64,000 nt of DNA, taken from positions 1 to 64,000 of the forward strand of contig CALXQJ010000011.1 of the NCBI GenBank assembly GCA_944390575.1, given 5' to 3'. Of the stretch, positions 26,086 through 35,237 are shown in pieces. The first letter of the stretch is position 1. Each line of letters begins with the position of its first letter. The position numbers were made by a program, and so were the translations under genes. The notes below the pieces were generated by a model. It made no database searches, had not been told where the DNA came from, and saw only the letters and a program-made list of their open reading frames with translations. The stretch is from an uncultured Spirochaetota bacterium. Lineage in GTDB: Bacteria > Spirochaetota > Brachyspiria > Brachyspirales > Brachyspiraceae.

Positions 26086-27060
26086 ATGGCAGAATTACGT
26101 TTTAATCCACTATTAGGTGATTATGTAATGATAGCAAGTCACAGACAAGCAAGACCTCAAATGCCTAAAGATTGGTGTCCTTTTTGTCCTGGAAGTGGAA
26201 AAGTACCTGATAATTATGATGTACTAAAGTATGATAATGATTTTCCTGCTCTGTCATATAATCCTCCAACTCCTGATGATGTTCATAATAATAAGTTATT
26301 TAATACAGCTAAGTCTATAGGTAAATGTGAAGTAATTTTATATTCTCCAAATCATACTGCTACTTTAAAAGAATTATCAGTAGAACATATTACAAAACTT
26401 GTTAGACTATGGCAAGAGAGAATGACAGAAATATCTAAAAACACAGATATAAAATATATAATGCCTTTTGAAAATAAAGGAGAGGTAGTAGGTGTAACTA
26501 TGCCACATCCACATGGTCAAATATATGGATATAGCTGGATACCATTAAGAGTACAAAGAAAAGTAGATATGGCTAAAAGCTATTATGAAAAAAATAAATC
26601 TAATTTATTTATGGATATGATTAGCCAAGAAGTAGAAGATGGAAGAAGAGTTATATTTGAGAATGATCATTTTATTTGTTTTTTACCGTTTGCAAGTGAG
26701 TATCCATATGGTATTATGATTATGCCTAAGAAAAGAACAATTAATATAACTGATTTTAATAATGAAGAAAGTATTTCTTTGGCTGATAGTCTAAAAAAAG
26801 CTACATCTACATTAGATGCTTTATTTAATACAAAATTTCCATATATGATGTGTATGTATAGTTCCCCTATAAATGATGGTGTAGATTATAATAATATATG
26901 GAATTATCATATAGAGTTCTTTCCACCTATGAGAAGTGCTGATAAACAAAAATTTAATGCTTCTTCAGAAACAGGTGCTTGGGCTCCTTGTAATCCTACT
27001 GCTCCTGAAGATATGACTAAAGATCTTAGAGAAGCATATAACAGAGCTATTGGAAATTAA
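26086..27060 (+). CDS. galT: Galactose-1-phosphate uridylyltransferase
   Basis: A 324-residue GalT of the Leloir pathway, which swaps UMP between UDP-glucose and galactose 1-phosphate. The active-site HPHGQIY motif is at about residues 143-149, with the nucleophilic His in the HxHxQ pattern. CPFCPGS near residue 31 and the YNNIWNYHIEFFPP segment near 267 match the zinc/iron-binding parts of the family. It supplies UDP-galactose, plausibly for the surrounding glycosyltransferases. The GT2 gene starts 3 bases after its stop. Confidence 0.93.
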   Translation: MAELRFNPLLGDYVMIASHRQARPQMPKDWCPFCPGSGKVPDNYDVLKYDNDFPALSYNPPTPDDVHNNKLFNTAKSIGKCEVILYSPNHTATLKELSVEHITKLVRLWQERMTEISKNTDIKYIMPFENKGEVVGVTMPHPHGQIYGYSWIPLRVQRKVDMAKSYYEKNKSNLFMDMISQEVEDGRRVIFENDHFICFLPFASEYPYGIMIMPKKRTINITDFNNEESISLADSLKKATSTLDALFNTKFPYMMCMYSSPINDGVDYNNIWNYHIEFFPPMRSADKQKFNASSETGAWAPCNPTAPEDMTKDLREAYNRAIGN

Positions 27061-27063
27061 ATA

Positions 27064-28059
27064 GTGTCATTAAAAGTTACTATAATAATACCACATAGGA
27101 TTAATGAGAATATATCAAATACTTTAGAAGAGATATATAAATCTGATTATAATCAAGATAATATAGAAATATTTCAAGCAGAAGGCACTCATCCCACAGT
27201 ACAACGCAATGAATGTATCAAATTATCTTCTGGGGATATTATATATTTTATAGATAATGATTCTATAATAGATATTAATAATATCAAAAATGCTATTAAA
27301 ATTTTTGAGGAAAACAAAAACGTAGCTATAGTGGGAGGACCTGCTATTCATATAGTCTCTACAGAAAAAGAAAGATATATAGATAAAACTATGCGATCAT
27401 ATTATGCTGTAGGTCCTATAGCTAAAAGATATAGCATTAGTAAATCTCATTATAGAGAAGGCAGTGATAAAGACGTTATACTTTGCAATTTATTTATTAG
27501 AAGAGAAGTTTTATTAGAAGTTGGACTTTTTAATGAAAACTTATATCCTAATGAAGAAAATGAATTAATAGATAAAATACTATCTCTTGGTTATAAGCTT
27601 ATGTATGATCCAGAAATAGTTGTCAAAAGACCTCCAAGAAAAAACTTAAAAGAATATATAAAAATGCTTATTAATTATGGTAGAGGTAGATTTGAACAGT
27701 TATATATAAATTTTAATTTTAAAAACTTAATATTCACTATACCCGCTATATTTAGTATATATATATTATCAATACCTATTATGTCTATATTGTATTTCCT
27801 AATAAAAAACAATATTATACTATTATATTTTATACCTATAGTAATATACTCTATATCAACAATATTTTCAGCTATACTATATTCTCTAAAAGAGAGTGGT
27901 ATTAAAAATAAAATAAAGGGAATATTTATATATCCATTTATGTTTTTTATTACTCATTTCTTTTATGGATTTGGTTTTTTCTTTGCTATAGGTAGAATTA
28001 TAATTACACCAAAAAAAAATATAAAATTTAAAATTATAAAATACAAAAATCTAAATTGA
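27064..28059 (+). CDS. Membrane-associated glycosyltransferase family 2 protein
   Basis: A 331-residue GT2 protein with a GTG start three bases after galT. The N-terminal GT-A domain has VTIIIPHRINENI, IYFIDNDSII (DxD-like, about residues 61-70) and NLFIRREVLLEVGLFNE. It is followed by three or four hydrophobic segments (about 220-315), as in polyprenyl-linked or cell-surface GT2 enzymes. It ends with TGA at 28057-28059, showing that TGA works as an ordinary stop in this genome. Its substrate is unknown, but linkage to galT and a glycan locus suggests envelope polysaccharide synthesis. Confidence 0.83.
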   Translation: MSLKVTIIIPHRINENISNTLEEIYKSDYNQDNIEIFQAEGTHPTVQRNECIKLSSGDIIYFIDNDSIIDINNIKNAIKIFEENKNVAIVGGPAIHIVSTEKERYIDKTMRSYYAVGPIAKRYSISKSHYREGSDKDVILCNLFIRREVLLEVGLFNENLYPNEENELIDKILSLGYKLMYDPEIVVKRPPRKNLKEYIKMLINYGRGRFEQLYINFNFKNLIFTIPAIFSIYILSIPIMSILYFLIKNNIILLYFIPIVIYSISTIFSAILYSLKESGIKNKIKGIFIYPFMFFITHFFYGFGFFFAIGRIIITPKKNIKFKIIKYKNLN

Positions 28060-28083
28060 CTAAAAAAAAAAAATAATTATAAT
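28056..28083 (+). promoter_or_regulatory. Promoter-like site with A12 tract in the spacer
   Basis: TTGACT (28056-28061) and TATAAT (28078-28083) are separated by 16 bases, 12 of which are an unbroken A run (28062-28073). The site overlaps the preceding stop codon and lies just before ATG 28085. Transcription from it would start beyond that ATG, so it could only serve a leaderless mRNA starting near the second ATG (28091). Confidence 0.3.
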
Positions 28084-28084
28084 A

Positions 28085-28735
28085 ATGAAAATGAAAATAA
28101 ATAAAATTATTATACTTATAATTATGGGTTCTATAAGTATTCTATATATTTTAGGATTAAAGCCTAGAATTGGATATTTATCAGAATTTAATCTACAAAT
28201 AGAAAATACTCTTAAACTTAATAATATTTATTATACAAATATAATAGATGAAAATAATTATAAAGAATCAAAATATTTACTAAATAATAATAGAGAAAAA
28301 TTTAATTCAGAAACTATAATAAAGTTTATTAATACAAATAAAAATATAACAAAATACGAATATAGTTTTAGGATAAAATACTATACTAAAATATTTAGAA
28401 ATTCCAATATATATGATGTATATATAAAAACAAATAATATAATTTATAATTATAATTTTATAAAACTAATAAATATAAATAATAAAAGTCCATATGGATC
28501 TTTAATATCAAGTAAACCCATAATAGAAAAAAATTTATATAATATTCAATATTTTCTAAAGATAAAAATGTCTTTAATGATTATTTTATTTATAGTAAAT
28601 GTACTTATTTACTATATTAAATATATATACTTTTTTAGTAAGATAATTTTATTTAAAACATACTGTATAATAAAAAAATATATAAATATGTATAGTAAAT
28701 ATCTATGGTGGTGGGGGGGGGTATATTATGTTTAA
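28085..28735 (+). CDS. N-terminal part of probable phase-variable membrane protein
   Basis: A 216-codon frame. There is one hydrophobic segment at residues 7-25, an Asn/Tyr/Ile-rich extracytoplasmic stretch, and hydrophobic segments from about 165. It ends prematurely at LWWWGGVYYV just after a run of nine G residues. One added G, or two removed, joins it in frame to the multi-spanning protein that follows, giving 735 residues. No ribosome binding site precedes the ATG; ATG 28091 is an alternative. As the sequence stands, only this truncated form would be made. Confidence 0.6.
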   Translation: MKMKINKIIILIIMGSISILYILGLKPRIGYLSEFNLQIENTLKLNNIYYTNIIDENNYKESKYLLNNNREKFNSETIIKFINTNKNITKYEYSFRIKYYTKIFRNSNIYDVYIKTNNIIYNYNFIKLININNKSPYGSLISSKPIIEKNLYNIQYFLKIKMSLMIILFIVNVLIYYIKYIYFFSKIILFKTYCIIKKYINMYSKYLWWWGGVYYV

Positions 28736-30291
28736 TATATTTACTTATTAAATATAATAATTATTTATTTGTTATATATTTTGCCATTATATTATATATA
28801 ATATATTTATTTTCAAAAAATTTTATTGTAATATCCATATATTTAAATATACTATTATTCTTATTCCACTTTATATTAACATTTCCTGGCTTTTTCAATA
28901 ACTATGATAACTTAGTTATATTAAAACAATCTGTTAATAAAGATTTTTCAAATTGGCATCCTGTTATTATAGCTTATACATTAAGTTTTTTATATAAAAT
29001 ATTTGGACAACATACATTTTACATAACTTTAATTAATTTATTATGTCTCTATATAGGGAATTCAATTATTATAATCTCAATATATCAGAAATACAAAAAT
29101 AAGAATATTATTTATATATTATTAACTTTATGTATAGCAAATGTATATTTTCCTGTTATTACACAACTAAAAGATATAACCGCATCTATGTATATATACT
29201 TAGCATGCTCATTAATATTATATATAACTTTAAAAAATAAAAAGATAAAAATAAACTATAAAATTATATTATATATAATAATATACTATTTACTAATCCT
29301 TGCTATGTTATGGCGTCATAATGCAATAGTGACTATATACCCTATAGTATTATTCACATTATTTCAAGAAATTAAAAATAATGAAAAAATGAACAATATA
29401 TTAAAAATATTTATATTTTTTATATCATCATTTATAATTGCTATATTTATGGTAATAATTATTAAAATTACACCACATATTATAATATCATCTAATGAAG
29501 GATATATATCATACAACTCTAAAAGAGATGAAGTATATGAAAAATACGGATATATTATAGATTATTTTAAATGGCAAGATATTAACGACAGATTTGCAAA
29601 GAATGCTCCTAATGCTATATTTATACAACAAATTATAGCATGTGCTGCACCTAATAATGATGATTCATTAATTCCAAGAAACTGGTATGAATATGGAAAA
29701 ACATTTGAAGATGCAAAAGAAATTTACTATAAAAATAAAGTATTTGCTGATCCGCTTATACTATCTTTTTTTGAAAATAGAGTATTTAATCCTATATATT
29801 TAGAAAAATTACCAAATATATGGCTAAAGTATATATTAAAATATCCAAAAGATTTTGCTAAACATATATTAAATTACACAATAGTTATAATGAAAAGAAA
29901 AGAAATTTGGATTCCAAGTTATAATCAAATTAATAATCTTGAAGGACTACAACTAAATTATAAAGAATATAATATATACTATTCGGATTTAAGAAAAATA
30001 ATATATAATAAATTAAAATCTTTATTACCTTCTTTCAATTACTATATATTTTCTATAATTTCTATTATAGTGTTTTTATCATCAATAATAAGGATATTTA
30101 GTAAGAATATAAAAAATAAAGACATTACTATATTTTCAATATTTATATCATTTTCTTCTATAGTAACTATTTTAATAGTTTCTATATTCAGTCCAGATAT
30201 CGATACAAGATATTTATATCCTACAGTTCCATTATCTATTTTATCTTTTACATCATTTATATTTTCTAATATAAAAAATATTAATGAATAA
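28705..30291 (+). CDS. C-terminal part: polytopic GT-C-like membrane protein
   Basis: A 528-codon frame with about ten hydrophobic segments and a loop carrying NKDFSNWHPVIIAYTLSFLY (about residues 81-100). This resembles large polytopic glycosyltransferase-like membrane proteins in the GT-C and DUF6020 style; that assignment is from motif memory only. The large soluble loop near residues 265-400 is Lys/Asn-rich. Its own first ATG lies within the overlap just before the G tract, with no binding site, so it is probably the distal part of the upstream frame. Expression therefore depends on tract length or on inefficient restart. Confidence 0.6.
   Translation: MVVGGGILCLIYLLIKYNNYLFVIYFAIILYIIYLFSKNFIVISIYLNILLFLFHFILTFPGFFNNYDNLVILKQSVNKDFSNWHPVIIAYTLSFLYKIFGQHTFYITLINLLCLYIGNSIIIISIYQKYKNKNIIYILLTLCIANVYFPVITQLKDITASMYIYLACSLILYITLKNKKIKINYKIILYIIIYYLLILAMLWRHNAIVTIYPIVLFTLFQEIKNNEKMNNILKIFIFFISSFIIAIFMVIIIKITPHIIISSNEGYISYNSKRDEVYEKYGYIIDYFKWQDINDRFAKNAPNAIFIQQIIACAAPNNDDSLIPRNWYEYGKTFEDAKEIYYKNKVFADPLILSFFENRVFNPIYLEKLPNIWLKYILKYPKDFAKHILNYTIVIMKRKEIWIPSYNQINNLEGLQLNYKEYNIYYSDLRKIIYNKLKSLLPSFNYYIFSIISIIVFLSSIIRIFSKNIKNKDITIFSIFISFSSIVTILIVSIFSPDIDTRYLYPTVPLSILSFTSFIFSNIKNINE
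28713..28721 (+). repeat. G9 homopolymer, likely phase-variation tract
   Basis: Nine consecutive G residues in very AT-rich surroundings, placed exactly where two membrane-protein frames fail to join by one base. With nine G the upstream frame stops at 28735; with ten (or seven) the frames fuse. Confidence 0.8.
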
Positions 30292-30354
30292 AATTGCATA
30301 TAAACTGTTTAAATGTTATTATGTAATACTTAAAAAAATAAGGTATCAGTATCA

Positions 30355-31311
30355 ATGAAAAAAATTATCATATTATCTATTTTGATTCTAAGTAAAAGCA
30401 TATTTTTATATTCAGATGTTGTAAATAGTATAGTTGCTACTGTAGGTTCTATTCCTATTACGTATGAAGATTTTATTAGTAGAAAATCATTTTTAACATT
30501 ACAAGCAAGATCTGTAGGGCAAAGAGTTACAGATAAAATGGTGTATAAGGATTTAGTAGAAGAGAGAATAATGTATTTAAAACTAAAAGAGTTTAATTAT
30601 ACAATAGAAGAAACAGATATTAGCAGAAGATTAGAAAATATAGCAAAACAATATAATCTTACTATTAAACAATTTGAAAGACAATTAAAGAGTGAAGGTA
30701 TATCATACGAAGAGTATAGAAACTCTATAAAGAAACAAATAGCTATAGAAAATTTAAGTGGACTTGTTATTAATAATGCTGAGGTTACTGATGAAGAGGC
30801 TGATGAGTTTTATAAGAGTACAAAAAATAAGTCTATGTTTGAATCTGATACTTTAGTAAAAATATCTTGGATATTCTTTGAGGCTAAAACATTTGTAGAG
30901 AAAGGTGAAAAAAGAGATTTAGCTATTAGAGTTAGAAATATAGCTATTAATAATAATAAAAGCTTTGAAGAATTGGCTAAGATGTATAGCGATGATAAGA
31001 GAACTAAAAATAGTGGTGGAGATTTGGGATATAATCTTTTATATGATGCTGGAAAAAGATCTTTACCTGCTCAAGTGAATGTAGGACTTTCCCTTGTAAA
31101 AAGAGGATATAGAGCTGGTACTGTTAGTACTGTTAGAGAATTAGTTGGTAGAGGATTTTATATAGTAAAAATAACTGCTGTAGAAAAAGATAATGATAGC
31201 ATTAGAACTAGAGTAAAAAACTATCTTAGTGAACAAAAATTAAGAGAATCCTTTGTAAAATGGCTTGATGATGAAACAAAAAGAGTAGCTATTAAAGTAT
31301 ATGAAGAATAA
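30355..31311 (+). CDS. SurA-like periplasmic peptidyl-prolyl isomerase
   Basis: A 318-residue protein with a signal peptide (KKIIILSILILSKSIFLYS). A SurA-type N-terminal chaperone domain follows (VNSIVATVGSIPITYEDF, then LVEERIMYLKLKEF), and a parvulin domain covers about residues 168-280 (SFEELAKMYSDDKRTKNSGG, then FYIVKITAVE). SurA helps outer-membrane barrels fold in the periplasm. It overlaps by 11 bases the start of a barrel-like gene, a fitting neighbour. One parvulin domain rather than two is present. Confidence 0.85.
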   Translation: MKKIIILSILILSKSIFLYSDVVNSIVATVGSIPITYEDFISRKSFLTLQARSVGQRVTDKMVYKDLVEERIMYLKLKEFNYTIEETDISRRLENIAKQYNLTIKQFERQLKSEGISYEEYRNSIKKQIAIENLSGLVINNAEVTDEEADEFYKSTKNKSMFESDTLVKISWIFFEAKTFVEKGEKRDLAIRVRNIAINNNKSFEELAKMYSDDKRTKNSGGDLGYNLLYDAGKRSLPAQVNVGLSLVKRGYRAGTVSTVRELVGRGFYIVKITAVEKDNDSIRTRVKNYLSEQKLRESFVKWLDDETKRVAIKVYEE

Positions 31312-32215
31312 AAGCAATCATTTTATACTTATTACTATACTATTATTAATACAAAGTATAGAATTATTTTCGCAAAATACTAATCATATGGATTATAACT
31401 TTGAAAATCCATTTAGACTTTATGAAGTAGATAAGTACTACATGGGATTTCAAGACCCTAGAGCTTTTACAAGTAGATTATTATTTGCAAAAAATATAGG
31501 GGTAGAAGATTCTTTAACTATTATAGCGCCACAGACAGAATGGAGCTTTCAAACAGTAGCTTTATATGTAGATGCACGAGTTGCTAGTGAACTTATGTTT
31601 TATAGAAATAATTATTTTTCTATTGGTATGGGTGGTGCTATTGAGATTTCTATTCTTGGAAGAGTTGATGGTATATTTGACGTTTATGATTTAAGTGGTC
31701 AATTTGCTGTTTTTACAGATTTATGGCTACAAAACTTAATAGGTTTAAATATTAAAATTAGATTTATACCTATGTATCATCAATCTACACATTTAGTAGA
31801 TGGATTTAGGGGCAATAATCATATTAGAAGCGGTAGTAGTTATGAGATGGCTTCTGTTGCTACATACTATTATATTAATAATTTTACTATTTATGGGGGA
31901 ATAGAATTTTCATACAATGCTATAGGAAATAGCCCACAGTTATTTAGAATACATAGTGGTGTAGATTATAGATACCCTATTTATAAGGATTATATAAAAG
32001 TTATAGCAGGGCTTAATATTGCGGGTATTTTAGATAAAAAAGATAGATTAGGTTTGATAAAAGAACCTTGGCACGCGGCTATTAATATTGCTACGGGGTT
32101 AGAATTTTATAGACTAACGGTAGCCTTAAAATATGGATTTTCCAAACCGCGTGGTGCTTCAAGCTATTTTAACTATGAACACAAAATTGGAGTAGAAATA
32201 GGACTACTATTTTAA
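31301..32215 (+). CDS. DUF1207-like outer-membrane protein
   Basis: A 304-residue protein with a signal peptide ending in IELFSQ. The mature region has DPRAFTSRLLF, YHQSTHLVDGFRGN (like the conserved QSSHLGDE segment of DUF1207) and many amphipathic strands, ending IGVEIGLLF. It is probably a beta-barrel. Its start overlaps the surA-like gene by 11 bases, so translation is likely coupled. Its stop overlaps the convergent ftsQ-like stop by 4 bases. The function is unknown. Confidence 0.7.
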   Translation: MKNKSNHFILITILLLIQSIELFSQNTNHMDYNFENPFRLYEVDKYYMGFQDPRAFTSRLLFAKNIGVEDSLTIIAPQTEWSFQTVALYVDARVASELMFYRNNYFSIGMGGAIEISILGRVDGIFDVYDLSGQFAVFTDLWLQNLIGLNIKIRFIPMYHQSTHLVDGFRGNNHIRSGSSYEMASVATYYYINNFTIYGGIEFSYNAIGNSPQLFRIHSGVDYRYPIYKDYIKVIAGLNIAGILDKKDRLGLIKEPWHAAINIATGLEFYRLTVALKYGFSKPRGASSYFNYEHKIGVEIGLLF

Positions 32216-32964
32216 TTAACAGTAATAGCTTCATTAAATCTAAAGTCTATTCTGTAAGTTCTAGTAGCTTGTTGATTTACTGTTCTAAGAACCCCTGCCA
32301 ACTCTACAAACTTTTCGGCTTTAACATACTTTTCTAATATAACTTGAACAGGATACCCTCTTGTATATAAGATAAGATCATTTCCATAAGCATTTATTTC
32401 TGATACTATATTATAAATATCTATATTATGATATTTTAAATTAGAAAGAACAGTAGTTAAATACTTAGTATAATCATTTTCAACTATTTTATTAGTAGGG
32501 TTAATCATAAGACCTGTAATATAAGGCACATTATAATTACGAATAACGCTTTCTTTTATCATATACCCTTCATCTGTTATTTCATATATACCATACTTAG
32601 ATTCTAATAAATATAAAGTATCTCTCTCTGTAACATTTATAACAAGAACATCAGGAAATGATATTTTGATACTATTAACCTTTAAACGTAAATTTTCTTC
32701 TATACGAGATATAATCTCTTTTTTAGGTATACGAAATAAACTAATATTATTAAAATCAGACAAAGAAGAATCAGAAATAATATCTATAGGATTTAAATAT
32801 TTAAGTCCTACTATCTCAACTCTAAGTATTCTTGCTCTATTAATTGAATAAAAAAGAAATAAAATAAAAGATATTAATATAATATATAAAAATGTTTTTT
32901 TTAAAAAAACACGTTTCTTATTTGCATCATCTATTTTCTTTTTTAATTTACTCTTTTTCTTCAT
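32212..32964 (-). CDS. ftsQ: FtsQ/DivIB-like cell-division protein
   Basis: A 250-residue bitopic protein. It has a very basic N-terminus (KKKSKLKKKIDDANKKR), a membrane helix near residues 25-43, a POTRA domain (ILRVEIVGLKYLNP...RIEENLRLKVNSIKISFPDVLVINVTER in the expected order) and the FtsQ domain beyond residue 130. The family organises septal peptidoglycan synthesis with FtsL and FtsB. It is not in a visible division cluster: metG lies 7 bases upstream on the same strand. The order is unusual, but the fold pattern is clear. Confidence 0.8.
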   Translation of the reverse strand: MKKKSKLKKKIDDANKKRVFLKKTFLYIILISFILFLFYSINRARILRVEIVGLKYLNPIDIISDSSLSDFNNISLFRIPKKEIISRIEENLRLKVNSIKISFPDVLVINVTERDTLYLLESKYGIYEITDEGYMIKESVIRNYNVPYITGLMINPTNKIVENDYTKYLTTVLSNLKYHNIDIYNIVSEINAYGNDLILYTRGYPVQVILEKYVKAEKFVELAGVLRTVNQQATRTYRIDFRFNEAITVN

Positions 32965-32971
32965 AATAGTA

Positions 32972-34921
32972 TTAATTTACTTGACATCCAGCATCAAAAT
33001 CTTTTTCAGTAGTCATCATAGATAATGTTTTACCATTATCTGCAAGTAATAACATACCATGAGACATAACACCTCTAAACTTCTTAGGCTTTAAATTAGC
33101 TAAATAAAGAACTGTTTTTCCAATAAGCTCATTAGGTTTATAATACTCAGCAATAGATGATACAACTACACGTTGTTCTCCATTTCCTATATCTAATACA
33201 AACTTAAGTAGCTTATCAGCATTCTCAACTTTCTCACAAATAACAACCTTAGCAGTTAAAAACTCAAGCTTAGCAAAATCCTCATATTCTATATAAGGTT
33301 TATGTATATCTTCCTTAGGTGGATTAATTTCAGGCATAATATCTTTACTCTTACCTATTTCTTTTTCAATATCAAATCTATTAAATAAAGGCTCCCCTCT
33401 CTCTACTTTTATACCAGCAGGTAAGCTCCTCCAATTCTTAGCAGAATCTAAAGCAACAAAATCACCTAATCCAAGTCTATTAAATACTTTTTTTGGTGTT
33501 TCTACAAAAAATATCTGTAAATATGCAGTAATGATATAATAAGTTTGAAAAGAAATATACATAACATTAGCTAAATGATCTTTCTTACTCTCATCTTTAG
33601 CCAAAGACCAAGGAGCAGATTCTTCCACATACTTATTAGTCATTCTAATAACTTCCCAAATATAAGATAAAGCCTCATTAAACTTAAAATCATCAAGTGC
33701 AAACTCTACATTAGCATCTAAAGTAAGAACCATCTTTTTAAGTTCTCTTTCTCTCTCTCCATAAACACTCTCTACTTCATCAGGTAAAATAGAGTTAAAA
33801 TACTTCTCAAGCATAGTAGTAATTCTATGCCACAAATTACCATAATCATTAGCTAAGTCACTATTAATTCTTTTTAAGAGAAGCTCTTGAGAATAATAAC
33901 CATCAATACCAAAATTAATTTCACGCATTAAAAAATATCTTAAAGCATCAACACCATATTTATCTATTAAAGCATTAGGTTCAACAACATTTCCCCTACT
34001 CTTACTCATCTTCTTTCCATCATCAAATAAAATCCAACCATGACCATATACTTTTTTAGGTAGAGGTAAATCAAGCATTTTTAAAATTATAGGCCAAATA
34101 ATAGCATGAAAACGTATAATCTCTTTTCCTGCAAAATGTACATCACAAGGCCAATACTTAGAGAAGTTAGAATCTAATTTTTCAGGATATCCAAGTGCTG
34201 TTATATAATTACTTAAAGCATCTACCCAAACATAAATACTATGTTCAGAATCTATAGGACAAGGTATACCCCAACTAACGCCCTTACGAGTAACAGCCAA
34301 ATCTTCAAGTCCAGGCTCTAAAAAATTTTTAAGCATCTCATTCTCTCGTTCTTTAGGCTCTAAAAACTCAGGATGCTCTTTATAATAATTTATAAGCCAA
34401 TCACCATAAGAAGAAAGTTTAAGATAATAACAATCCTCTTCTTTATACTCTAATTCCTTTTCACAATCAGGACAACAATTCTTATCATCCTTTTTTATTA
34501 TTTGACTATCAGTAAAAAATGCCTCACAACTAACACAATAAAGCCCTTTATATGATCCTTTATAAATATGCCCTTTATCATATAATTGCTTAAAGATTAA
34601 TTGAACTCTTTTTTCATGATAATAATCAGTAGTTCTTATATAATGAGAATAATCTATATTAAGTTTTTTCCAAAGCTCTTTTGTTGCTTCTACTATTTTG
34701 TCTACATATTCTTTTGGAGTAGTTTTTGCTTCTTGTGCTTTTCTTGCTATTTTCTCGCCGTGCTCATCTGTACCTGTTAAAAAATATACATCATACCCCA
34801 TTATTTTTTTATACCGTGCCATTGTATCTGCGGCGATTGTACAATAACAATGCCCTATATGTAGATAGTCTGAGGGATAATAGATTGGGGTGCTTATATA
34901 AAATTTTTTATTTTCTGACAT
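32972..34921 (-). CDS. metG: Methionyl-tRNA synthetase
   Basis: A 649-residue class I synthetase. The HIGH-type motif is in YLHIGHCYCTIAADT near the N-terminus, the zinc knuckle has CVSC and CPDC (about residues 135-155), and KMSKSRG near 321 binds ATP. The C-terminal 100 residues are a tRNA-binding EMAP domain (LEFLTAKVVICEKVENADKL). I chose ATG 34921 (MSENKKFYIS), with GGAG 12 bases upstream; an in-frame GTG at 34942 would put that site inside the gene. A TTTACA/TATAAT promoter lies upstream. Confidence 0.96.
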   Translation of the reverse strand: MSENKKFYISTPIYYPSDYLHIGHCYCTIAADTMARYKKIMGYDVYFLTGTDEHGEKIARKAQEAKTTPKEYVDKIVEATKELWKKLNIDYSHYIRTTDYYHEKRVQLIFKQLYDKGHIYKGSYKGLYCVSCEAFFTDSQIIKKDDKNCCPDCEKELEYKEEDCYYLKLSSYGDWLINYYKEHPEFLEPKERENEMLKNFLEPGLEDLAVTRKGVSWGIPCPIDSEHSIYVWVDALSNYITALGYPEKLDSNFSKYWPCDVHFAGKEIIRFHAIIWPIILKMLDLPLPKKVYGHGWILFDDGKKMSKSRGNVVEPNALIDKYGVDALRYFLMREINFGIDGYYSQELLLKRINSDLANDYGNLWHRITTMLEKYFNSILPDEVESVYGERERELKKMVLTLDANVEFALDDFKFNEALSYIWEVIRMTNKYVEESAPWSLAKDESKKDHLANVMYISFQTYYIITAYLQIFFVETPKKVFNRLGLGDFVALDSAKNWRSLPAGIKVERGEPLFNRFDIEKEIGKSKDIMPEINPPKEDIHKPYIEYEDFAKLEFLTAKVVICEKVENADKLLKFVLDIGNGEQRVVVSSIAEYYKPNELIGKTVLYLANLKPKKFRGVMSHGMLLLADNGKTLSMMTTEKDFDAGCQVN

Positions 34922-34963
34922 ATATTCATTAATCTCCAACACAGTATTTTTTTAGACAGTAGA

Positions 34964-34992
34964 ATTATACAGAATTTACTTACTTTTGTAAA
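34964..34992 (-). promoter_or_regulatory. Promoter for metG-ftsQ
   Basis: Minus strand TTTACA (34992-34987), 17 bases, TATAAT (34969-34964). Confidence 0.65.
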
Positions 34993-35016
34993 GCTGTATT
35001 AATTCTATAAAAATAG

Positions 35017-35229
35017 CTATTTAGAGATTATTCTCATAACAATAGAAAGTATTATACTTATAATAATACAAGTAACTATTGGAAAAGCAAAAGTAAAATT
35101 ATCCTTTTTTATAACTATATCACCAGGCAATTTACCAAATGGAAGTTTAATATTTAATAGTAATAATATACCTATTATAATGGAAATAATTCCTATAATA
35201 ATCAAAAATTTTGCAATACTATTATTCAT
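35017..35229 (-). CDS. DUF2905 small membrane protein
   Basis: A 70-residue protein with two membrane helices (residues about 7-25 and 48-66) around the conserved family loop LPFGKLPGDIVIKKDNFTF, diagnostic for DUF2905. No role is known for the family. It lies 8 bases after the KtrA-like gene on the same strand and is probably co-transcribed with it. The short length is normal for the family. Confidence 0.85.
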   Translation of the reverse strand: MNNSIAKFLIIIGIISIIIGILLLLNIKLPFGKLPGDIVIKKDNFTFAFPIVTCIIISIILSIVMRIISK

Positions 35230-35237
35230 TATAGTCC

